Source: Winogradskyella sp. (GTDB lineage: Bacteria > Bacteroidota > Bacteroidia > Flavobacteriales > Flavobacteriaceae). From it: a stretch of DNA of 64,000 nt. The stretch is from contig JAOEWO010000008.1 of the NCBI GenBank assembly GCA_028383925.1, positions 26,674-90,673 of the forward strand, written 5' to 3'. This document shows positions 25,358-33,308 of the stretch, one piece after another; the stretch's first letter is position 1, and the number at the start of each line of letters is the position of its first letter. Both the position numbers and the translations under genes were made by a program. The notes beneath the pieces were generated by a model. It was not told where the DNA came from, did no database searches, and saw nothing but the letters and a program-made list of their open reading frames with translations.

Positions 25358-25977
25358 AAAAGCTTAATCTATTACTTCTTATTTCTGCTGTTATACTTTC
25401 TGGTGTTTTAGCAACCTATTATTGGGTAGGCTTTAAATCTAGACATCATATTTATGATAATGTCAACACCATCCCAAAAAATAAAGTCGGCCTGGTTTTA
25501 GGCACTAGTAAATATGTTAAAAGCGGTTCAATTAATCTATACTACAAATATCGAATAGATGCCGCTCTACAATTATATAGTGCCAATAAAATAGAATACA
25601 TATTAGTAAGTGGTGATAATAGCCGAAAGGCTTATAATGAACCCTCAGACTTTAAAAACGACCTTATAGCTTTAGGTATTCCTGCTGATAAACTCATTTT
25701 AGACTACGCTGGTTTTAGAACACTAGATTCTATGGTTAGAGCCAAAGCCATATTCGGACAAACAGCATTAACTATTATCTCACAAAAATTTCATAACGAA
25801 CGTGCCATTTACATCGCTAAACATTTTAATATTAACGCTATAGGTTTTAATGCTAAAGACCCTAAATATGGCAGAAGTACGCATCTGCGAGAATACTTGG
25901 CACGCTCTAAAGCCAGTTTAGATTTGGTATTTAACGTTTCACCCAAATTTTTGGGCAAACCGATTGCTATACCCTAA
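25354..25977 (+). CDS. SanA/YdcF-like DUF218 protein
   Basis: A 207-aa protein with an N-terminal membrane anchor (LNLLLLISAVILSGVLATYYW) and a periplasmic DUF218 domain. Motifs are 'KVGLVLGTSKYVKSGSINLYYKYRIDAAL', 'ILVSGDNSRKAYNEPSDFKNDLIALGIP', 'DYAGFRTLDSMVRAK' and 'IISQKFHNERAIYIA'. SanA of enteric bacteria supports envelope integrity and vancomycin exclusion; the reaction is not settled. The gene overlaps the COQ4-like stop by 4 bases. Full-length for the family. Confidence 0.9.
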   Translation: MKKLNLLLLISAVILSGVLATYYWVGFKSRHHIYDNVNTIPKNKVGLVLGTSKYVKSGSINLYYKYRIDAALQLYSANKIEYILVSGDNSRKAYNEPSDFKNDLIALGIPADKLILDYAGFRTLDSMVRAKAIFGQTALTIISQKFHNERAIYIAKHFNINAIGFNAKDPKYGRSTHLREYLARSKASLDLVFNVSPKFLGKPIAIP

Positions 25978-25995
25978 CACAATTCATAAAAACAA

Positions 25996-26403
25996 ATGAA
26001 AATACAATTTAACAAGTACTATTTAACGCTAGCGCATTCGCTATTATTAATAGAATTAGCTATCGCTTTTATTATAAAAACCGGTTTTATTCGCTACACA
26101 TTTGGAGATTACTTGGTGGTTATTTTACTATATGCAATTATAAGAGGATGTACAAACCTGTCAGTGAGGGCTTCAGCTTTTATCGTCCTCTTTATTGCTT
26201 ATGGTATAGAGTTGCTTCAACTTACACCATTTTTAACCTACTTTAATTTACAAGATAGTTTTACCGCAAAACTCATATTTGGCAGCACCTTTCATTTAAC
26301 AGATTTATTAGCCTACACTTTAGGCGTTATTACCATTTTGGGTGTTGAAACTGCAATTATAAAATACCAAAATCATCAAAATATTAAATTATGGAAACCT
26401 TAA
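25996..26403 (+). CDS. DUF2809 membrane protein
   Basis: A 135-aa protein with four membrane helices. 'YTFGDYLVVILLYAIIRG' and 'IFGSTFHLTDLLAYTLGV' are the two conserved blocks of DUF2809. The function is unknown. Its last 13 bases overlap the start of the DUF1361 gene, so the two are coupled. Confidence 0.88.
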   Translation: MKIQFNKYYLTLAHSLLLIELAIAFIIKTGFIRYTFGDYLVVILLYAIIRGCTNLSVRASAFIVLFIAYGIELLQLTPFLTYFNLQDSFTAKLIFGSTFHLTDLLAYTLGVITILGVETAIIKYQNHQNIKLWKP

Positions 26404-27069
26404 AATTATTCATTCAAAATAAGTTTAAAACACTCTCGCTTATTACTGTGGCTTTAATATTTAATGTTTTTGTACTCTTAGTACGTATAAAACTAAATAA
26501 ATCAGTCTTCTTTTTATTTTTAATATGGAATGTTTTTTTTAGCCACAATACCATATGCCATAACTATATATCTTACTACAAAACCAAAACTCAGTAAATT
26601 TAAACTTGGCTTTTGGTTTGTTGTTTGGCTTGCGTTTTTACCAAATGCACCTTATATAGTAACAGATTTAATACATATTAGAATTGGCAATACTAACCTA
26701 TTATGGCTAGATGTTTTGTTAATTTTATCGTTTGCATTAAGTGGTTTATTACTTTTTTATTTATCTATTATAGATATGCAGTTAATAATCTCTAAAAACG
26801 TTAAACGTATTGGCATAAAATTGGCCACAACCGTAGTTCTTTTTTTATGTGGTTTTGGTGTCTATTTAGGTCGGTTTTTACGATATAACACTTGGGAAAT
26901 TATGAGTGAGCCTCACTATCTCTTTTTAGATATAATAGGAATTATTATAGAACCGTTTCAGCATTTTGAAGCTTGGTTATTTACTTTTAGTTTTGGAGGA
27001 TTCTTATGTATTGGCTTTTGGATGTTTAAAACCATTTACGATTTTCCATCCACAAAATCTTGTAAATAA
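26391..27069 (+). pseudogene. DUF1361 membrane protein split by a one-base frameshift
   Basis: Two ORFs in different frames together make one DUF1361 protein of about 225 aa. ORF 26391-26597 gives the start and 'FFLFLIWNVF'; ORF 26530-27069 continues with 'LATIPYAITIYL', 'LAFLPNAPYIVTDLIHI' and 'GFGVYLGRFLRYNTWEI'. The switch lies at a run of eight T (about 26532-26539). Removing one T gives WNVFLATIP, the usual WNxFLAxIP of the family. This may be a real indel, transcriptional slippage or a sequencing error. It is the last gene of the operon and overlaps the convergent dehydrogenase gene by 34 bases. Confidence 0.85.
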
Positions 27070-28244
27070 GAAAATCTAGCAGTAAGCTTACCATCTTTTG
27101 TAGTCATTTGTGCACGTTCTAAAACACGGTCTTTATCTTCATTAAAAAATGCAGGAATGACATGTTCTAAAAACAAATCTCCAAAGCCTTCGCTGGCGTC
27201 CTTTGGCAATTCGCACGGTAAATTATCTACAGCCATTACTGTTATAGCACCTTTGGTGTTAAAGGCTACTTCACTTTCTGTTTTGGCATCGTAACCATAA
27301 AACGGATCTGCTATAGTAGAGGCTCTTAAAGTAGAAGCTACAGGGCCATCTACATCGCAAGATATATCTGCCACTAAGTTTATTTTAAAGTCTGGGTGTT
27401 TGGCGTCTTCTCTTGTAAATAAATAAGGTGCATTATTGCCATAAAAATGACCAGCAATAAAGTAGTCTGTTTCTTTTGCATATGGCATAAAATTACGTTC
27501 GTAACCCGTAGGGTCTTTATAAAACTCTCGTTTATTACCAACTTTACCGTCTTTACGTTTGGCGTATTCCATAACATCAACCATACAATATACAGGCTCT
27601 GTAAATTTTGAAGTTAAATACAACGCGTCACCAACCTCTTTTACACCTAGATGGTCTAAAATTTCTTTTGCACCATAAGCCACTTTACCTGTACCAGATA
27701 ATAAGATTTTTATATTAGGTAGCGTAATTTTGTCTAGCTCTGCTTTTACGGCTTCTAAGTCTGCAAGAGTTTCTACTTTTGGTAATGCAAATATGTTGTC
27801 TCTTAGACCTAAAGCTCTAAAACCATTATAAGTACCAACTAAACCTGCAAAACGACCAAAACCAATAAGCCTTGCTCCATTCTCTTTTACTATAGTCTCG
27901 TGGTCTAACATCTCAATATTAGTATTGAGCATCGCTTTAAGCAAGTTTCTATTGTAGGGTTGTTTTTTTATAGTGTGCGAAAAATAAAAATATTTTTTAT
28001 TAGGAATTAGATGTGCGATAGGCACTTCTTTTACTCCTATCATTACGTCTGCGTCTGTTACGTCATTAGTGACATTAAAACCTTTTGCTTTGTAGGCTTC
28101 GTCTGAAAAAATACGAATATCTGAAGATTCTACTATAAATTCGGCCTCAGGAAACTGTGCTCTAGCTTCTGCAAGTTTTTCTGGAGAAAATACCACACGT
28201 CTGTCTGGTGGATTTTTACGTTCTTTAATGATGGCGAATTTCAT
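27036..28244 (-). CDS. Saccharopine/alanine dehydrogenase-like NAD(P)-binding protein
   Basis: A 402-aa protein with the alanine dehydrogenase/PNT N-terminal domain ('KFAIIKERKNPPDRRVVFSPEKLA', where the RR-V-F region binds substrate) and an NAD-binding domain ('IKILLSGTGKVAYGAKEIL'). Further motifs are 'IGFGRFAGLVGTYNGFRALGL' and 'VADISCDVDGPVASTLRAST', typical of lysine-forming saccharopine dehydrogenase relatives. It may catalyse a reversible reductive amination; the substrate is uncertain. I place the start at ATG 28244 (MKFAIIKE), 12 bases inside the listed ORF, where the conserved beginning lies. Confidence 0.8.
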   Translation of the reverse strand: MKFAIIKERKNPPDRRVVFSPEKLAEARAQFPEAEFIVESSDIRIFSDEAYKAKGFNVTNDVTDADVMIGVKEVPIAHLIPNKKYFYFSHTIKKQPYNRNLLKAMLNTNIEMLDHETIVKENGARLIGFGRFAGLVGTYNGFRALGLRDNIFALPKVETLADLEAVKAELDKITLPNIKILLSGTGKVAYGAKEILDHLGVKEVGDALYLTSKFTEPVYCMVDVMEYAKRKDGKVGNKREFYKDPTGYERNFMPYAKETDYFIAGHFYGNNAPYLFTREDAKHPDFKINLVADISCDVDGPVASTLRASTIADPFYGYDAKTESEVAFNTKGAITVMAVDNLPCELPKDASEGFGDLFLEHVIPAFFNEDKDRVLERAQMTTKDGKLTARFSYLQDFVDGKS

Positions 28245-28256
28245 AGCGTTATGCAA

Positions 28257-28545
28257 TTAGTAATTTGCCCCGAAGATATTAGAAATTAAGAGTATTACCA
28301 ATAGATTTTTTAGATATAAGGTTGGTTAGTTGGTATTGGTTAAATTTTAAATTTAGCTAAATGACGGGATTTAAAACTAAAGTCTAATGTGTTTTTAGTC
28401 TTTCATATTAATTTGAAAGGATGTATTGGGTGATTACTGACAAATTTTCTTATTGTATTTATAAAATGAGTTTGGTATAGCTTTTGACTTAGTATTTTAG
28501 TAATATTGCACATCATTAAGCGGTTATTACTGTTTTTTGGTGTGG
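28257..28545. other. Intergenic region before the dispersed repeat and tmRNA
   Basis: I see no open frame with coding character here. It contains an AT-rich stretch, a cluster of gttggt/attggt words near 28321-28341 without regular spacing, and probably the ssrA promoter further right. No tRNA or convincing terminator is seen. Confidence 0.6.
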
Positions 28546-28621
28546 TGCGTTAGGGATTGAGGCTTTGTTGAAGCTCTTTTTTGATTTTTTTTCAAAAAAA
28601 GCGACTGCCGAAAGCCCGACC
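28546..28621 (+). repeat. Dispersed palindromic repeat, copy 1 (GCGTTAGGGATTGA element)
   Basis: It begins GCGTTAGGGATTGA, has an internal hairpin TTTTTTGA/TCAAAAAA, and ends GCCGAAAGCCCGACC. The same element, inverted and with a different hairpin, lies at 58447-58527 (GCGTTAAGGATTGA ... GCGAAAAGCCTGACCC when read leftward). It is a REP-like element of the type scattered in flavobacterial genomes. Confidence 0.75.
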
Positions 28622-28688
28622 TTTTTTAATCTTATAAAGATTATAATAGGTAACGACATCATAATTTTTTTTTTGAATACTATAAAAT

Positions 28689-29081
28689 GGGGTCGACTGG
28701 TTTTGACAGCGAGATTAATTAGATAGTAAGCACGTCGTGTAATGGCATTGATACACGTAAAAGGCTAGACCAAATTTTAAACGGCGAGAATAACTACGCT
28801 TTAGCTGCATAATCTGAATTATAGTAAGATTAAGCCTCGTCCTACTAGGTAGGAGTGCTAAATGTCTCGAGAAAGCCTTGGTTAATGGCGTTCTTTTTAT
28901 GGCATCGTAAATATTGACTAAGATTAGGTAGTGCTTTGTTGCCTTTTTGAGATAAAGAAGCTAAGCTAAAAGTGGGTTGTCTTTAACCAGCTTTAAGTCT
29001 AAAAACTAAGAAAAGAATAAGCGTGTAGAAACCTATTTTGTTACTTGTTTGGACGAGAGTTCGATTCTCTCCGACTCCACA
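28689..29081 (+). ncRNA. ssrA: tmRNA (ssrA)
   Basis: Rescues stalled ribosomes by trans-translation. The 5' end GGGGTCGACTGGTTTTGACAG is the typical tmRNA start. The 3' end has a T-arm (GAGAGTTCGATTCTCTC) and CGACTCC, which closes the acceptor stem with GGGGTCG (one G-U pair). CCA is not encoded. The tag frame at 28783-28812 reads GENNYALAA then TAA, a typical Bacteroidota tag ending in the protease signal ALAA. It is a one-piece tmRNA. The ORFs listed over it on both strands are shadows. Confidence 0.97.
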
Positions 29082-29117
29082 ATTAAGCCGCAACTTTGTT
29101 ACGGTTTTAAAACTAAA

Positions 29118-29157
29118 AAAGCTCAACAAGTCTAACTTGATTGGGCTTTGTTTTTTT
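29118..29157 (+). terminator. Rho-independent terminator after ssrA
   Basis: AAAGCTCAACAAG pairs with CTTGATTGGGCTTT (one bulge, one G-U) around a 5-base loop and is followed by GTTTTTTT. Confidence 0.7.
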
Positions 29158-29279
29158 AAACATTTGCTTTTAAAAAAAAAAAACAGGTTGGCTAACATCT
29201 TTTGGACCACAACGTGTGCCACTTAAAGTCTATTTAGTGTAGAGTAGTTTATTCTAGTTTGTTTTAAATAGCTTTTTAA

Positions 29280-30722
29280 TTATGTAAGATCCCAAACAAG
29301 GGGCAGAAAATAATACACAATTAGCGTTAATAAGGCAATAGAAATGATATTCATCCATATCCCTTTTTTTACCATATCTTCTATTTTTAAGTAGCCAGAA
29401 CCAAACACTACTGCATTTGGTGGTGTTGCTACAGGCAGCATAAATGCACAAGATGCGGCAACGGTCGCACCTACCATTAAGAAATAAGGGTGCACATTTA
29501 GTATGGTTGCTAATGGCACCAATACAGGAAGTAGCATTGCTGTTGTTGCTAAATTAGAGGTGATTTCAGTTAAAAAGTTAACCGCTGTTATTAAAATAAA
29601 AAGAAGTACAAAAAGTGATAAGGTTTCGAGATTTGTCATTTGTTGCCCAAGCCATAATGCCAAACCACTAGAATCGAAACCTAATGCTAACGCCATACCA
29701 CCACCAAACAGTAAGAGAATACCCCAAGGTAATTTTACAGCGTCTTCCCAGTCTATAATTTTTTTGTTTTTCTGCTTACTCGGTAATACAAATAATAAGA
29801 CAGCAAACATAATGGCAATAATTGTATCGTCTATTGCGGGTACAAATTGTTTTATTAAGAACGATCTGGTAATCCAAGCCAAAGCGGTTAGTACAAAAAC
29901 GATGAGTACTGTTTTTTCTTCGTAAGACAACTTTCCTAAATCTTTAAGCTGTCTGTTTATTTCGTCGCGTCCACCAGGAAAAGCCTTTTGCTTAAATTTA
30001 AAAGCCACTTTAGTTAGGTATAACCAACAAATTAGTAATAATAAAATAGCTATAGGAAATCCAAAACTAAACCATTGTGAAAATGTAATCTCTACACCAT
30101 AGCTTTCTTGCACCACACCTGCAAGTACTAAATTTGGAGGTGTACCAATAAGTGTAGCCATACCTCCTATTGAGGCACTATAAGCAATGGCTAACATTAG
30201 TGCTTTTCCAAAAATTAAATTTTCATCTTCAATCGTATCAGGATTATCTCGCAGTTGCGCAACAATAGCCATACCTACTGGTAAAATCATAACAGCAGTG
30301 GCTGTGTTAGAAATCCACATAGATAAAAATGCTGTGGCTACCATAAAACCCAAAATAATATTAACCACATTAGTACCAACAAGTTTTATAATGGTAAGCG
30401 CAATACGTTTGTGCAGATTCCATTTCTCTATTGCTATGGCTAAAATAAAGCCACCAATAAATAAGAAAATGTATTTATGACCATAAGATGCTGTAGTTTC
30501 TTTTAAACCTAACCCACCACTTAATGGAAACAAGACAATAGGCAATAAAGCAGTAACGGCAATTGGTAACGCTTCTGTTATCCACCAAATTGCCACCAAA
30601 ACTGCAGAAGCAAGAATTGCATTTGCAGCCTGACTTAAACCTTCTGGATGAAAGAACTGTAGGATTATGATAAACATAAGTGGTCCTAAAACAAGTCCTA
30701 TTTTTTGCTTGGTTAATTGCAT
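29280..30722 (-). CDS. SLC13/DASS family sodium:dicarboxylate symporter
   Basis: A 480-aa polytopic transporter of the divalent anion:Na+ symporter family (CitT/VcINDY/SdcS-like), importing succinate, malate, fumarate or aspartate-like anions. Conserved parts are 'WWITEALPIAVTALLPIVLFPLSG', the SNT motif in 'MWISNTATAVMILPVG', 'SASIGGMATLIGTPPNLVLAG' and the second SNT-like motif 'LTEITSNLATTAMLLPVL'. It follows the lipoprotein hydrolase by 7 bases and shares its promoter, which carries the 23-bp direct repeat at 31700-31731. That links import of a C4-type acid to the hydrolase. Confidence 0.92.
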   Translation of the reverse strand: MQLTKQKIGLVLGPLMFIIILQFFHPEGLSQAANAILASAVLVAIWWITEALPIAVTALLPIVLFPLSGGLGLKETTASYGHKYIFLFIGGFILAIAIEKWNLHKRIALTIIKLVGTNVVNIILGFMVATAFLSMWISNTATAVMILPVGMAIVAQLRDNPDTIEDENLIFGKALMLAIAYSASIGGMATLIGTPPNLVLAGVVQESYGVEITFSQWFSFGFPIAILLLLICWLYLTKVAFKFKQKAFPGGRDEINRQLKDLGKLSYEEKTVLIVFVLTALAWITRSFLIKQFVPAIDDTIIAIMFAVLLFVLPSKQKNKKIIDWEDAVKLPWGILLLFGGGMALALGFDSSGLALWLGQQMTNLETLSLFVLLFILITAVNFLTEITSNLATTAMLLPVLVPLATILNVHPYFLMVGATVAASCAFMLPVATPPNAVVFGSGYLKIEDMVKKGIWMNIISIALLTLIVYYFLPLVWDLT

Positions 30723-30729
30723 ATTATTT

Positions 30730-31665
30730 TTAATTAAAAATTAAATCGGCTGCATTTTGTGAGGCAATCTCATAATTATGATCTGCGCCATCGTTAATAT
30801 GTAATTGCCACTGTAAATCTAAATTATTACTTATTGCTAATGTGTTTGCCTTATTATAAAAATAGTTAGCGCGTTCTAATCTATGTAAACCTTGTGCATC
30901 TGCAAATTGATTATGCCTAAGCCCAGATGCAGATGGGTTATTATCTAAACTCCCTATTTGAATTATTAATTGTTTTGAAAACAAATTACTTAAACTTACA
31001 ATTTCTAAAGGTGATTGCACAAATCCATATGGAAAAACAACCTCTAAATCTGAGGCTGTATACCAGCCTGAAGCTGAAGCAACCACTTTTTGATAACGTG
31101 CAGTTGGTTTATACATTAAAAACCGATGTGCAAATTGACCACCAGCAGAATGCCCAAAAACATGATAATTTGAAACGGTATTATTCAAATTAAGTTTAAC
31201 AAAATCAAACAAAGGATCTATAACAGAAAAGGTCCACTCGGCTTCAGGATTTAAAGTTGATGACGACGGATTATCACCATCTATAAAAACATTACCTAAG
31301 TTGTAAGCATCACCACCAAGAAAATTAGCGACAGAAAACTCGGGAGCTATAACTATAAAATTATACTGATTTGCTTTTAATATCATGGCGTCTCTATAAT
31401 CCTTAGCATTTCTGCCGTTACCATGAAATACAAACAAAATTTCTGTATTAGAATTTGTATTTGAAGGGATATGATAATATACTCTTAAAACTTTACCATT
31501 AAAAGGAGTATAGTCAGAATATTCAAAAAAACCGCTTCCCGTTGTCGTTTCTGTAAAAAGCAAGTCTGCATTAGATACTGACGTTGAATCATCTGAACAA
31601 GAATTAATTACGAGTATAAAACCAACAAGTAAAATTTGCCCTAATACAGAAAGACTATTTTTCAT
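30730..31665 (-). CDS. Lipoprotein alpha/beta hydrolase (paralogue of the 42795 protein)
   Basis: A 311-aa lipoprotein with signal peptide and lipobox cysteine in 'ILVINSCSDD' (about residue 23). The alpha/beta hydrolase domain shows the oxyanion segment 'EILFVFHGNGRNAKDY', 'FIVIAPEFSVANF', the nucleophile elbow 'HVFGHSAGGQFAHRF' and a late 'GADHNYE' with the likely catalytic His. The fold looks like PHB-depolymerase or secreted esterase types. It is strongly similar to the T9SS hydrolase at 42795, including 'EWTFSVIDPLFDFVK'. Anchored in the outer or inner membrane, it may process the product released outside. The substrate is unknown. Confidence 0.85.
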   Translation of the reverse strand: MKNSLSVLGQILLVGFILVINSCSDDSTSVSNADLLFTETTTGSGFFEYSDYTPFNGKVLRVYYHIPSNTNSNTEILFVFHGNGRNAKDYRDAMILKANQYNFIVIAPEFSVANFLGGDAYNLGNVFIDGDNPSSSTLNPEAEWTFSVIDPLFDFVKLNLNNTVSNYHVFGHSAGGQFAHRFLMYKPTARYQKVVASASGWYTASDLEVVFPYGFVQSPLEIVSLSNLFSKQLIIQIGSLDNNPSASGLRHNQFADAQGLHRLERANYFYNKANTLAISNNLDLQWQLHINDGADHNYEIASQNAADLIFN

Positions 31666-31699
31666 AATGTAAATTACGTTTAGATTTTAGTATATTTAT

Positions 31700-31731
31700 A
31701 AGACCAATTATTAAAATCAATGAATACCAAT
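31700..31731 (-). promoter_or_regulatory. Predicted MocR operator 1: direct repeat with 23-bp period
   Basis: Read leftward: ATTGGTATT (31731-31723) and ATTGGTCTT (31708-31700), exactly 23 bases apart. The first repeat overlaps codons 2-4 of the regulator gene, so binding could also repress the regulator. Read leftward from the second repeat, TAATTTAC lies about where the other two promoters have TAnnTTTG, but the match is partial. Confidence 0.7.
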
Positions 31732-33210
31732 TACAAATTTGTAGTAAATAGAATAAAAGAAGCATATATTAAGCAAGAAAAGTTTGAGCCTACAAATAAA
31801 TACATCATTCTTTACCGCGCTATTAAAGATTGTATTACAAATATAGAAATTCCAAATAACTGGCTATTACCTTCAACTAGGGTGTTAGCGGAAGAATTAA
31901 AACTCTCGAGAACCACTGTTAATAAAGCTTATGAATTATTACAATTAGAAAAACTTATTTCTTCTAAAGCCGGCTCTGGTAATCGTATTAGTCATGAAGC
32001 CCTAGTAAAAACCGATAACAAGAAAACAGTAAAAACTACTAAAAACTTATATCCTACAATCTCTGAAAAAGGACTATCCTATTCAAAAAATATTTCGCTT
32101 TTAAACAGAATGCCAAACAACAATTTAGCCTTTAGACCAGGCTTACCACCTATAGATGCATTTCCTGTAAATCAATGGAAAAAATTACTTAATGCATATT
32201 GGCGGCATATTAAATCTTCTAATTTATCGTACTCTAACTCTACCGGATTATTAGAATTAAAAAAAAGTATTAGTGACTATTTAAACATTAGCAGAAATAT
32301 TAAATGCAATCACCAACAAATTGTAATTGTTTCTGGCTCATTACAATCGCTCTATCTTATAACTAATGCGCTAATAGACAAAGGAGATACTGTGGTGTTA
32401 GAAAACCCAGTATTTCCTAACGTGTACTCTGTTTTTAAGAGCTCTCAAGCCAACTTAATCCCTATCGCTATAGACGAAGAAGGTATAGATTTAAAACAAA
32501 TTAAAGTCTTAAAAACAAAGGCTAAGCTTATTCACTTAACACCGTCTAACCAATATCCATTAGGTATTAAAATGAGTTTAAAAAGACGTCAAGCTATTTT
32601 AAAATGGGCCTCTAAAACAAAAACATTGATTATTGAAAATGACTATGAAAATGAAATTGCAAACCACTTAGAAAATATACCATCTGTTTTTAGCTTAGAT
32701 AAAGAAGACCGAACAATATATATTGGTACTTTTAATAGGTTATTAAATCCTTCTATACGATTAGGTTATATGATTGTGCCCAAGTATTTAATTAGCACAA
32801 TTGAAGCTTTACAAGAACATTCGCACAGGTTTGTTTCACCCTCAATACAAGTTGTGATGACACAATTTATTGAAAAAAACTATCTATATAAGCACATTAA
32901 AAATACTATTGAAGTTGCAAAAGAAAGGCTCGACTTATTTGCTAAAGAATTTAATTTAATAAGCACTAAAATGCATGTTAATGTAGAGGCTTGTTCTAGT
33001 TTTCATGTCATTGCTCACTTTAACTCACCAACTAATATAGACGAAGAAGCACAGATTATATATAAGTTAAATCAACAAAATATCACAGTCCATTCGTTAA
33101 GTAAATGTTATGTTGGTGTAGCACAAAAAACAGGTTTAATATTTGGTTATTCTTCTGTAAGACCGTCTATAATAAAACAAAAAATAAAAAAAATGATAGG
33201 CATAATTTGA
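31720..33210 (+). CDS. MocR-type regulator (GntR helix-turn-helix plus aminotransferase-like domain), PLP lysine replaced
   Basis: A 496-aa MocR/PdxR/GabR-class regulator. The GntR winged helix is at about residues 25-90 ('LPSTRVLAEELKLSRTTVNKAYELLQLEKLI', 'AGSGNRI'). The fold-type-I aminotransferase domain runs from about 135 to the end ('GLPPIDAFPVNQWKKLL', 'SNSTGLLELKKSI', 'VVLENPVFPNVYSVF'). The usual GTFSK, whose Lys holds PLP, reads 'YIGTFNRLLNPSIRLGYM', so Lys is Arg. 'TPSHQ' has become 'TPSNQ'. PLP cannot bind as a Schiff base unless another Lys serves. It probably controls the flanking units through the 23-bp direct repeats. Confidence 0.92.
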   Translation: MNTNYKFVVNRIKEAYIKQEKFEPTNKYIILYRAIKDCITNIEIPNNWLLPSTRVLAEELKLSRTTVNKAYELLQLEKLISSKAGSGNRISHEALVKTDNKKTVKTTKNLYPTISEKGLSYSKNISLLNRMPNNNLAFRPGLPPIDAFPVNQWKKLLNAYWRHIKSSNLSYSNSTGLLELKKSISDYLNISRNIKCNHQQIVIVSGSLQSLYLITNALIDKGDTVVLENPVFPNVYSVFKSSQANLIPIAIDEEGIDLKQIKVLKTKAKLIHLTPSNQYPLGIKMSLKRRQAILKWASKTKTLIIENDYENEIANHLENIPSVFSLDKEDRTIYIGTFNRLLNPSIRLGYMIVPKYLISTIEALQEHSHRFVSPSIQVVMTQFIEKNYLYKHIKNTIEVAKERLDLFAKEFNLISTKMHVNVEACSSFHVIAHFNSPTNIDEEAQIIYKLNQQNITVHSLSKCYVGVAQKTGLIFGYSSVRPSIIKQKIKKMIGII

Positions 33211-33220
33211 GTTTATTACA

Positions 33221-33252
33221 ATTGGTGTTAATAATTAATTAATATTGGTATT
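33221..33252 (+). promoter_or_regulatory. Predicted MocR operator 2: direct repeat with 23-bp period
   Basis: ATTGGTGTT (33221-33229) and ATTGGTATT (33244-33252), 23 bases apart, in front of the lamin-tail T9SS gene. The second repeat abuts the expected -33 region. Confidence 0.75.
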
Positions 33253-33274
33253 GCCATTTTTAAGTAATAAAAGT

Positions 33275-33282
33275 TAACTTTG
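33275..33282 (+). promoter_or_regulatory. -7 box (TAACTTTG) of the lamin-tail T9SS gene
   Basis: TAACTTTG matches TAnnTTTG. It starts exactly 23 bases after the end of the second direct repeat, the same distance as in front of the lipoprotein operon, and 27 bases before ATG 33309 begins. Confidence 0.7.
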
Positions 33283-33308
33283 TTTCAAGAATTAATTAAA
33301 CCAATATT

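Noticed and set aside
26391-26597. ORF as an independent small membrane protein
   Set aside because: Its end is read in the wrong frame after the T8 run; the first part belongs to DUF1361.
28321-28341. GTTGGTATTGG cluster as a fourth MocR operator
   Set aside because: No second repeat at 23 bases and no TAnnTTTG box at the matching distance.
28983-29226. ORFs on both strands over the tmRNA 3' end
   Set aside because: They cover the tRNA-like domain and terminator of ssrA and have no coding features.
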